In this document: in pieces, positions 22,310 to 34,083 of the stretch
How the letters are laid out: the number at the start of each line of letters is the position of its first letter
How positions within the stretch are numbered: the first letter of the stretch is position 1
NCBI GenBank assembly: GCA_030765065.1
Contig: CM060979.1
Span: 103,714,350 to 103,778,349 of the forward strand
Reading direction: 5' to 3'
DNA from: Deroplatys truncata
Taxonomy: Eukaryota; Arthropoda; Insecta; Mantodea; Mantidae
Length of the DNA stretch: 64,000 nt
Notes under the pieces: generated by a model
The model's database searches: none
Told to the model about the DNA's origin: nothing
What the model saw: only the letters and a program-made list of their open reading frames with translations
Translations under genes and position numbers: made by a program

Positions 22310-22861
22310 CAAGGATTAGGGATCAAGACTAGGAGGGAGAAGGACTTAGCACCCCGACATAAGGAGATCTTTTGTGCCTAGGTCCCTAACAGAGTACCCC
22401 GGGAGGGAGGAGTGAGAGGAGACAGAGGGCGACCGGATCAGGAGGCACGGCAGGGCGACAGGGTCCCTACATTTTCCAGGTTGAAACTCCCCGGTGACAG
22501 CTGGTACAACCGCACCCCTCCCCCTGCAGGCTTGCAAATCCCAGTGGGGGAGCCCGGGACTCGGAGACCGCCCCTATTCTGGCGACTAAGTGCTACAGAG
22601 AGCATCCTTTTCCCTGCCATGCAACGCCGAGACTCTTGTCGACACTTGCGAGAGAAACCCGAAACAACCAAGCAGAGACAAGTGAAGTAAATGAGAAAGG
22701 AGGTGAAATGGAGGGGATGTAATTAACCTTCCATGCATTCATCTAGCGACCGGAGAAACCTCCGGGAAAAAACCCATGGGTCAGAAAGTTAGGCCGCGCG
22801 AATGGAACCCAAGACCTCCCGAAGGTGAGTCACACGTTACCGCCTGCGCCACCTTGCTCAG
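22310..22861 (-). mobile_element. Long tRNA-derived SINE, minus strand, well preserved
   Basis: The reverse complement starts ctgagcaaggtggcgcaggc (A-box-like), with a B-box equivalent in gaggtcttgggttccattcg. It then reads ccatgggttttttcc and a GC-rich body with ggcgtctccg. It ends at ttaggcacaaaagatctcct and the ctcctagtcttgatccctaa block. That 3' end matches the copy at 29939-30475, not those at 3788 and 23637, so two 3' subfamilies exist. The GC-rich overlapping ORFs here are SINE sequence. Confidence 0.75.
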
Positions 22862-23636
22862 TTATTTTCTCTCAAACTAGTATTATAATTAAAAATGCAT
22901 CACTACAATTTATTAATAAACTATTAAGGAGTTTAATTATATCTTTAAAAAATAATCGTATCATATGGAGTAATTTTTCAAACCAATAAAAACATAATAA
23001 AAAATTAATATCTCGGGCAATTTTAAAATATGCATGAAATTTGATGCACTTATACCTAAATTAAACCCTAATTGCTGGATTAGCATTTCAAATGAATCGA
23101 ACTAAAATTATGGATTTTAGAAATTGTGGAACTGAGGAACCGGTATGTCGAATAACTGGTAAACCTCAGGTACGACGGGGAAAAAAAATTATTCCTATTT
23201 ATTTCTTTATGTTTTTCTGTACTGATGTTCAAGTAGGCTGTCTAACGTGGTTTGCAAGACAAAATGTTCTCGAAAAATATTTACACTATGCACCGACTAT
23301 AATTCCACACATAGTGCCAAAGCAAACAGAATCTGGCTCCGTGTTGGCCTAAGATCCGTCATCCTTTTCTAACGCCATGCCGGACGCTCTATAGAAAGTG
23401 GGAAAATGGAAACTCCTACCCTCAAAATATGAACTACCTTTAATTCACTTTAAAAGTACTAACCTACGCCAATCAACACAATAGCATCTGTTGATAACTA
23501 TGAATTCATTTGGGTCTACGTCTACAATATGTTTACGTTAATAATTATGCACCATTTCGCAGAAAACTATTGGAAATTCTTAAAAATTATTGCATTAAGC
23601 ACACATTAGCATTGGAAGAACAATATGTAGGTTATC
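22862..23636. other. Unannotated DNA
   Basis: An 86-codon plus-strand ORF (23092-23352) has no recognisable motif. I see nothing else. Confidence 0.45.
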
Positions 23637-24125
23637 ACCGAGCAAGGTGGCGCCGCGGTAACGTGTGCGATTAGCATTCGGGAGGTCCCGGGTTCTATCC
23701 CCGGTGACCGCTCACTTTGACCATGGGCTTTTTCGTTGTTTCCCCCGGTCGCCAAGACGAATGCCGGGATGGAGTACTCTACCATGATTTCCCCTCATTC
23801 CATCTCCATTTCACGTTTCAGGTGTGCTTTCAGGTCCTGCGGTATTGGTGGTGCCGGGCAGATGGCGTGGATGCATACGCGTTAGAAAGATTTCTCCCCG
23901 TGAATACCAGAGTGAGCTGTCCCGCCTGCTAGGGTAGCTGCGTCGCCCGCTATTGATGGAAATATTCGGGTGTTCTGCGCAACTCTGTGGGCCTCTCTGG
24001 CTGCGGACCTGGGACCTCTTACGGTTTCTTCACACCATCCCTGCCTCCCGGGGATGGTAGCCACAATAAATCTTGTAGGTCGCAGTGTGCGAGGTGTTCC
24101 CCTCCGTTACAACATCTTACTCCTA
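23637..24125 (+). mobile_element. Long tRNA-derived SINE, best-preserved plus copy
   Basis: The head is accgagcaaggtggcgccgc with ggtaacgtgtgcg as the A-box region, and a B box cgggttctatccccgg at about 23689-23704. The body runs through ccatgggctttttcgttgtt, aggtgtgctttcaggtcctg and gatggcgtggatgcatacgc. It ends with ggatggtagccacaataaat and cttgtaggtcgcagtgtgcg. It is nearly collinear with the copy at 3788-4262. Confidence 0.8.
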
Positions 24126-24973
24126 GGTAGATTATCTTCATTCAGATAATTCAGATACAATACTAATGAGATAATTATACATTTTTCAAGTAAATGCATA
24201 AGACGATTCTTAAAGTTTTCTCTGCCGGTAACAATGTATCTTTTTATGCAAATCTTCACTGGTGTCAGGATGTTAACTATGCCCTTATGTTACTGTTATG
24301 GTATAATTGATAAAATATCTTCACAGACGTGGCTAAAACTTCCCCAAAGTTAAAGTGGTTGCAGCTACCACTGTGGTGTACATACGTAGGTGTAACGTTA
24401 TTGCTTCTTAAGCTGGGTGCTTGAGTTCTAAACTTAGTTGGATAAAATTCCCTGAATAAGAACATTATTTGAAGTTTTTTCTTAAGGGCTATTTTCTTCC
24501 AAGTGTGTTTCCTAAAAAATGCAGAAGCACTCCAAAACACATTTATATTAATTATATTGGTTGTATACGGTCCTGTAAGGTTGCATTAAATTACAATGCA
24601 ACAAAGCTAAGATATAGTGCCTCCAGAATTCAACAGATGAGAAAAGCATGAAAAGAACATGCTTTCTCTAATAGTTGGCAATAATCTAATGTTGAAAGAA
24701 TTACAGTCTTATGGTTTTAATAAGTAAATAATAAAAGTTAATAAATTATTGTGTAAATTATAAACCATTAAACGTTTTGTACACTTAAAACTGCAATAAA
24801 ACCATTTAAAGCGAGAATAAGCAAAAAATACGCAGACATTTTATCCAAATATGAACAATTTTGTGAGGTAATGAAATATAAAAAATTATCGTATTTGAAA
24901 TCTGCTCAACCTAAAGTAGCTTCCCATTGCTCTACGATTAGGAGTCAAGTGTATAACCGTCAGGCCAGCTCGT

Positions 24974-24974
<1 letters not shown>
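24126..24974. other. Unannotated AT-rich DNA
   Basis: No feature is recognised. Confidence 0.5.

Positions 24975-25045
<71 letters not shown>
24975..25045. repeat. (CA)n microsatellite, ~35 units
   Basis: An uninterrupted CA array of about 70 bases is visible directly. No R880 landmarks flank it, so it is independent of that family. Confidence 0.97.
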
Positions 25046-25046
<1 letters not shown>

Positions 25047-25084
25047 AAAAAAGAGCAATTTATGGACGTACTTTAACTACTATG

Positions 25085-25320
25085 TTCTTGAGCGTCCCAT
25101 TTTATATTGGGCGTGCTCAGAGACCTCTTTATCAGGCTTGAGGTTCTTTCACGTGCCGTAAATCTACGACACGGGACCCCGCTTTACTTTCCTTCCGAAG
25201 GAAGCCATGCTAAGGTTTTTACGCCCGAAAAAATCCATCGCCCTCCGACGGGTTTGAATCCGCGTCCTCGGGAACTCGGTATCCGAGGTCGCAGGTTCAA
25301 ACAACTAAGTTAGTCGCAGC
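25085..25320 (-). mobile_element. SINE-like sequence, minus strand
   Basis: The reverse complement carries cctcggataccgagttcccg, cgcggattcaaacccgtcgg (B-box-like) and a later block ttacggcacgtgaaagaacc. GC content is well above the surroundings. The family is not identified, and the boundaries are approximate. Confidence 0.5.
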
Positions 25321-27417
25321 ATAGCTTTGAGTGCACAGAAGGGTCGCTCAACTCTACTATGTCATTTCTAATACCACCTTATTTCCAGAAAGATTGAATA
25401 TGCTTCTTCTTGCCCTATTCTTTTCCTGGCTGCAGATGACTTCTACAATTCCTGTATTTAAATTCCTTAAGCTCGTATAAATTCTCAAAGTATTCCAAAA
25501 TGCATCCGCTTCCATAGAAGAATTAAATTTGTATGATGCGAATCCGCGATGTAAAGCACTAAGGTGTTAAAATTTGGATTATATGCAATACTTCAGGTCC
25601 CATCTATTATCGTGTATGAAAAACCATTCCTTTATGAGTTGGGGGAGGGTATTTGCTATAATTTCAATAATCTACGTTCGATGTTTCGCAACCAGCAACC
25701 GCCTGGTGTTGACTCGACCGTTCTGACCTTGCTTAAGCCATGATAATTTTTTGGGCGCGATGTGACACCACGTGCTTATATTACTTGCCTCGTTTACGTT
25801 TGCTAACAAGTCTTACTAGCACGTTGTGCTGCGCACTTCCTGTTTGTCCCAACCTGCTAACACTCGTGATACTTCTGACTTATTAGAAGTACGTTGACGA
25901 ACATCTGAACCCCTCCCGTTATGGAGCTGTGCGAATTGGGTTGGACTCGGTGGAGCAGTGGTTTCCAATACCGAAAGGAGATTGGGTATGTCTGGGCAGC
26001 GATGTCCAGGTAGGGTTGTGAGACACCTTTTTGTCTTCCGGAACCAGGCTGGCGAGCTGGGAGATTGCGGGCTAAAACGTTGTCGGCCCTAATGAGGTTT
26101 TTGGCGGTGTTCCCCTTTGGGGTTGACGGGCGCAAATAGCATATTTACTTCCGTCCATGCGAAAGCGGGATGGACCTTTTAAAAACGCAGGTACTGGCTT
26201 AATGGAAACACCCATGGAGGGGAGAGGTACTCGGTTGGCGCCTTTCCCTTCCCACCTCCTTGCTCATCACATTTTTTATTTGTCCCGTCGTGCATTCACA
26301 GAAAGCCAATAGAATGTAACATTCAGCTGAGCAAGTACACATCATTAGATGTAAATGCGAGTAACACCAGTACAACATGTTTAGAAACACAAGAAACACA
26401 TTTAGAAATCACAACTCTTTACTGTGTATAGCAAAATCCAAAATCAGATGTTGCAAAAGAAAAACACAGATAAATCAGAAGATAGACAGTGCATACGAGA
26501 GCATGCAGCTCTCCCACGAAAGAAGAAGCCAAATTGACCACAAAAGAAGACAGCGCTCTGACGGATATGTATTGTAAGCAGTGAAAGGGTTAATGACCTG
26601 AACTAAAGGCTTAAAAATAAGATTCATTTTCTAAACCTGCCGAGGTTAACGATACTGAACTCCGGACGACCCAGATTATAGGCAAGTGTGATATATTTTG
26701 CTGATTCATTGAGTGCTACCAAGTGAAATAAACGACCGAAAAACACGTGGTAAAAAATCCGTGCAGCAACAGTTGGCGATACAGGGACAGACTTGAGGGC
26801 GTGGCAAATATTGACCAAGTGGAAAAGTCATTTGCTACTACTTGTTGCAAATCCCTTGTACTATGACCCCCGGCCACAGCAGTGACCTACATTGTTGGAA
26901 CTTTCTATTTCTTAAGCTCAGAGTGCGATATGATTTTACAGTGATGCGCGTTTTGGTAGCTCTCACGATGCAGCAGTGTATTAGCTGCGACACAACGGAA
27001 GTTATCTATACCTATACTTCTATAACAATATTTAAAGAGGAAATGTAATAGTGATTTTTGTTTAAAAGTATCCCGGAAACTATCCATCCGATTTTAACTA
27101 TTTCTGCAGCGATGGGTAGCTTAAACCCTTGTGTTAATAATGTATTGATTTCTGAAAATAGAGAAATTTGTGAGAAAATCTGTATAACATGAAAACCATA
27201 TTTTATAGGAACGACCATCTTCCACGGTCGTCTTGAGCTTCCCGCGTTGTTTAAGATTGTGAGGTGATCTGATCAGGTTAGCCCGTGGCTAACTGCGGTC
27301 TATTTTTTCTTTTTTTTAAATTTTTTTAACCCCGCCTTTAACTGCATTGGTCTTATTGGCGGCCTTTCCTTTGGAACGTATTGGTGTTAACTCTTTTCGC
27401 TTGTAGTTTCTTTCACT
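25321..27417. other. Unannotated stretch with a GC-rich block
   Basis: I see no confirmed gene. The segment 25900-26260 is clearly GC-richer than its flanks. It contains words such as ggcggtgttcccctttgggg and gcgggctaaaacgttgtcgg, and its minus-strand ORF (25857-26135) has no recognised motif. It may be part of an unidentified retroelement. The rest is ordinary AT-rich DNA. Confidence 0.4.
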
Positions 27418-27597
27418 TTGGGTTTTAATAATTGGATCTCAAGCTCTCTCATTCATATTTCCAGACTCTGGGAAGGATAGGGAATAATCTTGACTAGAGA
27501 AAAAATCCCACCCTCAGCCGGGAATCGAACCCGGGATCCCTCGCACAGCAGGCAGGTGCTCTACCGATTGAGTCACGCGACCAGCCCGGTCCATCTT
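27418..27597 (-). mobile_element. Short tRNA-derived SINE, minus strand, clear tRNA-like head
   Basis: The reverse complement reads gcgtgactcaatcggtagag (A box), then gatcccgggttcgattcccg (B box). The T arm is perfect (ccggg / cccgg). The tail then follows with ctctagtcaagattattccc, matching the copies at 39693 and 50374. It is a SINE rather than a working tRNA gene, because the head runs straight into family-specific sequence and the acceptor stem does not pair well. Confidence 0.8.
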
Positions 27598-27819
27598 GTT
27601 AACCACGAGGTTAGCCGCTCTCATACAATCATGAGCACAGTACACAAATGACATTATTTAACATCCTCCAACTTATTTTCCTCTTGTTAGGAATTACTAC
27701 GCCTAATTCCACTCCAGTTGGTCTTTTTATGGAGGGGGGTCATTAAACCACAGTGTTTGTACCGTTACTGCCGATTGGCACACAAACGTACGTTTACCGC
27801 AAATGTCTGTTCGTGAAAA

Positions 27820-28140
27820 GATGTCGTTAGCACACGGCAAAACTAACAACGGAGTATCTGGATGCCCTAAAGATCAGCACCATGTACCCTCCACCATACA
27901 GCCCTGAACTTGCACCCTCCGATTTCGTTTTGTTTCCAGAAATTAACGATAAAGTGCGTGGAGTCACTTTTTCGTCATCAGATGAAGCAGTGGAACATTA
28001 TGAAAACCTGGGCATCATTGCTTTGAGGACTGGTTTCATTGAATACAAAAATGTACTGATGTTAAAAAAGAGATATATTTTGAAAAAGAATAACATTCAT
28101 TTAAAAATTTTTAAAACTAATCCTTGTTTGATTTTCTAAA
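27820..28140 (+). pseudogene. Mariner transposase C-terminal fragment
   Basis: Read from about 27828, the frame gives HTAKLTTEYLDALKISTM, then PPPYSPELAPSDFVLFPEIN and RGVTFSSSDEAVEHYENL. It ends at KKRYILKK with a stop near 28138. YSPELAPSDFVLFP is the mariner third-catalytic-residue motif, and the Asp of PSD is kept. The DNA upstream of the HTA motif, including the first two catalytic Asp residues, is missing or unrecognisable. No terminal inverted repeat was found on either side. It represents a different mariner lineage from the three other copies in the window, judged by sequence around the motif. Confidence 0.85.
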
Positions 28141-28732
28141 AATTTTCAGTATCGCTCTCGAAGGTATAGGTTATACAACGGAGGGTACACCTCGCACGTC
28201 CGACCTGCAATACTGTCGGGATATGTCATTCTTCTCCAGGTTGTATCTATTGATACCAATGCTAACGGTGTTGAAGAAGTAGGCCTAAATAATGAAACGT
28301 GTTCCGTGTGTATATGAGGAAAATTAGCGCTAAAAATTACAAAATCTTTTCATCATGGCATGATTACAGAATTTCTGTGATTAGTGCATCTGTATAATGG
28401 ATTGGTGTATGACTGTGGAAAAATGAAAGAAGCAAAGAAAAGTTGACGATTTTTTTTAAATCAGTGTAAAGCACCAGTACTCTATTTTTTTTAGTTTGAA
28501 ATATAAATAACACTACTGACACTCTAAATAGTATATTACTGTTATAAAATAAATAGTGTACGATTTATAAGTATGCTTCATTTATTGATTTCTTATACTA
28601 AACAATATGTAATTGGTTTGAATAATCTAAAAAAAACAATGTTGTTACATAATAAAATTCACTATTACGGTTTATCATTTATACACAATTTTGGTTGCCT
28701 CTCTTTAAAAAGAAAGTGCATATTCTTATCTT
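28141..28732. other. Unannotated AT-rich DNA
   Basis: No feature is recognised. Confidence 0.5.
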
Positions 28733-29256
28733 CCTTAACGGAGGGGGCTCAGCACCGATCCAATTTGTACCTGCGCCCCACGAGGGGATGTCCCCGAAAG
28801 GAAGGATAAGGCCAGAGGAGCCACCAGGATCGACGGTGTAGGAATGGCATGGTCCCTACGTTTCTACAAGCAGACACCCCGGCAGACAAGCAGACCGGGG
28901 ACACCGTCCCACATAGACGGGGTTCATCGCCCCTCAAGGAAGTTGGGACAGCTCAACAGCCAGCCGAAAGCCGAGTGACGGAGAGAGTTCAAAGAGCATT
29001 CTTTTCCCTTGCCACGTTGCACCGAAACACCATCGCAGACACCTCCGATACTGAAAGAGACCAACGGATGAAGGATGGATGAAAGAATGAATGGAACGAA
29101 ATGGAGGAACAGGAATTTCGGGGGCTGAAAGAAACCATTCCAGCATTCGCCTGAAGGCCCGAGAAAACCTCCGAAAAAAAACTCATAGGTTACAGTGGGC
29201 GGTATCGAAACCGGAACCTCTCGATGCAGATCACAAACGCTGCCGCCTTAAAAAAA
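28733..29256 (-). mobile_element. Long tRNA-derived SINE, minus strand, diverged
   Basis: The head is toward 29256: the reverse complement shows aggcggcagcgtttgtgatc, gaggttccggtttcgatacc (B box) and ctatgagttttttttcggag. The body and 3' side resemble the copy at 22310, including gcattcctacaccg and the GC-rich centre. Many overlapping short ORFs on both strands are artefacts of its GC content. Confidence 0.65.
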
Positions 29257-29938
29257 AGTATAATTGGCGTTGTGCTGTGTAATTATTGAACCAATGAATA
29301 GTTTATTTTTCGGGTTGTACTAATACTTTGTTGACGTTTAATAATGTGGAGAAATGAATAGTAGTACTACGTATTTAATGCTTGGATAAATTTAATTTAC
29401 ATTTCTTTAGTTTTGGTACAAGATGAAAGAAATACCTAAATTCTTCTAGTTACAAAATAGAACCGTTTGTATCTAGTTCCAAAAGAAGTTCCGCCTCGTC
29501 CTAATTTCTGTGTGGTAGCATTCTGGTTGGCCAGGCCCCCGGCTGTCTTCACTTGAGTCATTTCTCATTTAACATTCTAAATCTGTAGCAATCTTTCTTC
29601 TGGAGTGAATTTAAGTTGGCACTTCTAGAGCACTGAAGCGAAATAAAGAATTTTTAATAGATCTACAGGAAATTAAAGGTCATTTTATTCGTAATTATTT
29701 ATTAATAATGCCAGTACAAAGAGCTCTTGGAGCATAGGTGGCATGTGTTTTCTTCTTATTTTGTCTTCTACTGTGTTGCAACATGATAATACGAAACTAA
29801 CAAGGTTTACAGCTTAACTCATTTACCATTTAACGGAAGATAGGCCAGCCTAAGCGTAACTTTTGATGCAATATCTTTAAGACAAGAAAGGTCAAAAATG
29901 AAATATAATATAGTCATTTTTGGTATGTTACATGAGAT
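29257..29938. other. Unannotated DNA
   Basis: No feature is recognised. Confidence 0.5.
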
Positions 29939-30475
29939 ACCTAGCGGAATGGCTCTTACGGGGGGCCGTGGGTTCGATTCCCGATTCCTGACCCATGGGT
30001 TTTTTCAGGGTTTCCCGAGTCTCTAGGCAATATTGGGAAGATTCATTACATCCCCGAATTTCTTGCCCCTCCATTTCACCTCCATTCTCCTTTCGCTTCA
30101 CCTTTCATCTGCCTGGCTGTTTCAGGATTGCAAGTGTCGGCGACAGTCTCGGCGTTGCATGGTAGGGGAAAAGATGCCCTATGTAAACTTCGCCCCCGGA
30201 ATGTGGCGGTCCTCAGTGGGATGTGCAAGTCTACAGGGTGGAGGGGAGCCGGTTGTACCAACTGCCATCCGGGGAGTTTATATCTGGAAACGCAGGGACC
30301 CTGTCCTTGCCCTGTCATGCCTCCTAGTCCGGCCTCCCTCCGTCTCTCCTCACCTCACACCTCCCTTCCCTTCCCTTCAGGGGGCGTCTGATTAGAGGCT
30401 TAGGCACAAAAGATCTTCATAGGTCGAGGTGCCAAGTCCTCCGCTCCTAGCCCTAGTCTTAGTTACATAAGATTA
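29939..30475 (+). mobile_element. Long tRNA-derived SINE, plus strand
   Basis: The head is shortened: acctagcggaatggctctta, then the B box gtgggttcgattcccg at about 29968-29983. The body contains ccatgggttttttcagggtt, the caagtgtcggcgacagtctc and ggcgttgcatggtaggg blocks and ggttgtaccaactgccatcc. The end is gcacaaaagatcttcatagg, then ctcctagccctagtcttag. It is collinear with the reverse complement of 22310-22861. Confidence 0.78.
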
Positions 30476-31198
30476 TCTTTGCGAGAGGACTGGGCATGGC
30501 AGCTGCTTATTCTAGTATTAAGGGGGTTGGACAGGTTCTCGACTTTTCTTTCGAGGGAGTTGATAAGGTCTAGATAGAACGAAATCCCAGTTTCGAACGA
30601 ATGGAGTGCTCCTTGTTATTTTAGAAATCAAATCGCACATAATAAACTACAATTCAAACACCCAAATGCAATCAATGGTATGTTGAGCCACTTGGATTCT
30701 TTTATTGTTCACAAGGGTAGGTAATCTCTTCTATAAGAGGAAAAGAATTACAGACACTATATCTACTTGTGAGCCTCACAAATTAGGTACAAATTTTGGA
30801 ATAAGGGGCGACTCAGTAATAAGAGCAACCTAATAGCGCAGAATATCTCCTTTCTCCATATTGTCGAAAGGGGAAAGTATTACTGAGAGCCAGAGCTAGG
30901 ACAAATATCCTTTGGCTTACAAATGAGTGCACGCAGTCCTTTGTATCGACAGTGCGACGAGGGGAAGGGTAGAACATAAACACAGAGCTCACAGAGAGCA
31001 AATCTATCTTATCAGTAAAGCAAGCGAACTCCGAATGTCGACTGTCTAGTCCTGGTCCGCGTATTCAGTACGTCACGTGTACTAGCTACGGTGGTAGTTA
31101 TGTTGATTCCTCGCTCAATGGATATTTGTCATAGTTTTACTAATAGGCATAGCATTCAGAGCTACTCGCCAACTAAAACGTAGCTGCGTTAGCTACAG
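30476..31198. other. Unannotated DNA
   Basis: No gene or known repeat is recognised. Confidence 0.5.
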
Positions 31199-31655
31199 AC
31201 AACTGCGAGATGGCTCCGCGGTAGCGTATGAGGCTCGCATTCGGAAGGTCCCGATTTCGATTCGGGCGGGCTACTATAACGCTGAATTTTTTCGTGGTTT
31301 CCGAGGATCGGAAGGCAAATGCTGAGTGGTTCCCCTCGTACTACGAATTTCCTGTGGCCATCGTTTCCGTTCATCTGTTTCAGGACAGTGGGGCAAGACC
31401 AAGGCAGTTGGTATGTTGCGGCAGGACGGTGTAATTTGCGCTCTGGAAAAATTTCTCGTGTTGGATGAGCCTGTTGGAGCCCCCTTTATGGGAACTATGT
31501 TGATTGTCGAGGTTTAGGAATAGATAGCCGGAGTCAGGATTGGCACCATATTGGAATCGTTGCTAGCGCACATCGTCGTCCGTAACTGGCCGTTCTTCTT
31601 GTCTACCATTTATCCCTTCCTCCCAGGGGTCACATTAGAAACAAAAAGGGTTCAT
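31199..31655 (+). mobile_element. Long tRNA-derived SINE, plus strand, diverged
   Basis: The head gcgagatggctccgcggtag, with cgtatgaggctcgcattcgg, matches the A-box region of 23637. The B box is degraded (cccgatttcgattcgggc). The body keeps ttttttcgtggtttccgagg and a weak 3' similarity to the long SINE family. Overlapping short ORFs are not genes. Confidence 0.7.
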
Positions 31656-32383
31656 TGTGGCCTACTTGCGGTGCTGTACTTCAGTTAATGGAGGCTCTTC
31701 TGTCTACTAACTCCTAACTAGCTACAGGTCGAAGTTTTTCCGGACATATAAAATACAAAGCGGAAAAGTTATGCTCTGCAAACTTTCCACAACAAGCAAA
31801 ATCACAGTTGTATGTTTCCCTCGCCAGACATAAGCAAATGTATACAGAGTTAATCTGCCGGGTCATCAAGGATGTTGATTGTATGCATTGAATCGATAAC
31901 CGGTTCAAATACTAGCACTTTTATTCCATTCAACACGACATCGTTTTAAGCCATTACATGCGACATGTGTTTTTATTACTCCCTATTAAGAGTGATCGCA
32001 TACTGTTGAAATAGATACACGCATGTGGAGTTTTCTCAGAAGCTGTGGTTTTCTCAGAGAAATGTGGCGTTTATCTACATTTTCTAAATGCAATGAAGCG
32101 ATTTACAATATTACCAAAATTTCTATTTATTAGATCAGATGTATGCACTTTATTGTTAACCCTTTCTTTGTTAACGACGTAGGTATATCCATTGAAGTGC
32201 AGTCTATTTTCGTGTTCGTCTTCAGCGGTTTTGTTTGGTTTCTCGCTTGTGACGATATCTGTGTACTCTTGGATGTACTATCTGTCTTCTGAATGATGTA
32301 TTTATTACTTGGCCCTCACATTTGGATTTTAATTTGTATACCAAAGCAAATTTAGATTTCGCAATTTACATGCATTTTATGTG
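31656..32383. other. Unannotated AT-rich DNA
   Basis: No feature is recognised. Confidence 0.5.
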
Positions 32384-33287
32384 ATTTTTACTTTCTCTAC
32401 TACGTATAGTAAGTAGGGGAAGTATTGTATTCCACCCAAAAATTCGATACCGAGATTTCACCGGAAATACATGTTTTGAGACCCCCTGAATCCAAAAAAG
32501 CATTTTTGGAAACATGTCCGTGTGTGTGTCTGTGTGTGTGTCTGTGAACAGCATAACTCAGAAACGAACAGTCGGATAAACACCAAACTTGGTATTTAGG
32601 TTCAGTATCTTCCAAGGATGCGACACGAAGGTTTTCAAGAAAACCCCCCACCCCAGAGTACCCTTTACATGGAAGATTTTTCGAAAATTTTAATTTTCTC
32701 AAAAATGGCTCTAACGATTTTGATTAAAATATCATATGTTTAAGATATTTTTATGACAAATAAAATGTATATCTTGAATTTTCTGGGAATGTCTCCAAAA
32801 GTATTCTTCATTGTGAACGACTTTTGCATAACTGGTAAACCATAAGAGATAGAATTTTACTACACAAACAATGTAAATCGCGTTAAAATACCAATTTATG
32901 TCATATACATTGTTTTTGTTGAGTGAACCATTTTCGAGATATTGCTTGTTATTCCCTTAAATTTTTCAATACTTATTTTCTCAAATGGGAATTCGTTATT
33001 TATTTTTTTGTCTTGGATATGCAAAGAGTATTAATCTGTGGGAAAGGGAATGGTGCTGCACCTAGCAACCAGCTATTAAGAGATATGTATGTGCTTAAAG
33101 GCTACTGTATTTCCAAATTGCGCTTGTAAATATACATTCCCCTTATATCTACAAGAAAATTAGGAATAAGATAGACTCTGCAAATGTTTATCTCGATTAA
33201 CATGAAGTAGATGGAGAATAAGCGTTTGTATAAATAGTTTGTACAAGAGTAGAGAAAGTCATGTGAGTGTAACACATCAAATTTTTA
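32384..33287 (-). repeat. R880 repeat, complete copy
   Basis: A complete minus-strand copy of about 900 bp, collinear with 15897-16781 and 40022-40928. The microsatellite is short (gtgtgtgtctgtgtgtgtgt). The right end is tactttctctactacgtata and the left end gtagagaaagtcatgtgagt. The words ATTTTTA occur at both outer edges and could be either a 7-base target duplication or A-rich element ends. Confidence 0.9.
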
Positions 33288-33775
33288 TACAATATTATGT
33301 CTAGTTTAGGTGTGATGATGGATTTGCTGGCTCTGAATGTTGACATTACTCCTTTTGGCTTTCTGTGAATGTAGGGGAGGACAAGAAGGACGCGCACTGC
33401 GCAATGCTAATTCATACAAACATGTATTCTTCTAGGAACTTTGGGTCATTCATAATAAATGTTTCCCTAGAATATTCCAAAATACACAATTTAGGCAGAG
33501 TTACACACAATAAGCGGAACAGCATTAAATTATAGGTATACCATTAGTCGTAGTAACGAAGTCATGGAAAGGAAAAGGAAAACAAGGAATAGCAAACATT
33601 CAAATATGTTCCGTCAGACGCACTTTACGCTTGTAAAATATAAACATACAATACTGACTACTTCGAAAACACTAATACTACATATAATATACGTCTCAAA
33701 CTGTATTTTAATGTGCTTAGGATTTTTATTGGAATAAGCTTTTCTCCATCTTCCAGCATATATTAAACGTAAATT
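33288..33775. other. Unannotated DNA
   Basis: No feature is recognised. Confidence 0.5.
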
Positions 33776-34083
33776 AAATTCAATAAGAATGAAGAGGACT
33801 TCACAGGTTATTCAGGAAAAATTCAAGATGATATGTGAATGGCTCAGTCATATGTCGTTTTATTCAAAATCGTTTACGGCTTTGAGAAAGTAAAGAATAA
33901 GGATGTTTTTGCAAAAGAGTTTCTTTGTTTTGGGGGTGGGGGAGTATTTCGGTGAAAATCTTTGCCTTCCGTCTTAGATGATATGCGTAAATATCAACCT
34001 TGTTATTTATCGAATTTTCATTTTGGATTGGGTTTAAAACACTATCACGATGAAATCTCCACATCGAATTGTTGGGTGAAATA

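Noticed and set aside
22346..22690. Overlapping GC-rich ORFs on both strands
   Set aside because: They lie wholly inside a tRNA-derived SINE copy; the GC-rich body is open in several frames by chance.
24871..25161. 96-codon ORF with a His-Thr repeat
   Set aside because: It is a reading of the CA microsatellite.
27500..27590. A functional tRNA gene on the minus strand
   Set aside because: A and B boxes are good, but the acceptor stem does not pair and family-specific SINE sequence follows the T arm directly.
28749..29282. Cluster of 60-78 codon ORFs on both strands
   Set aside because: Same explanation: a diverged long SINE on the minus strand.
30033..30395. 120-codon plus-strand ORF
   Set aside because: It is collinear with other SINE copies at 22310 and 23637, so it is repeat sequence.
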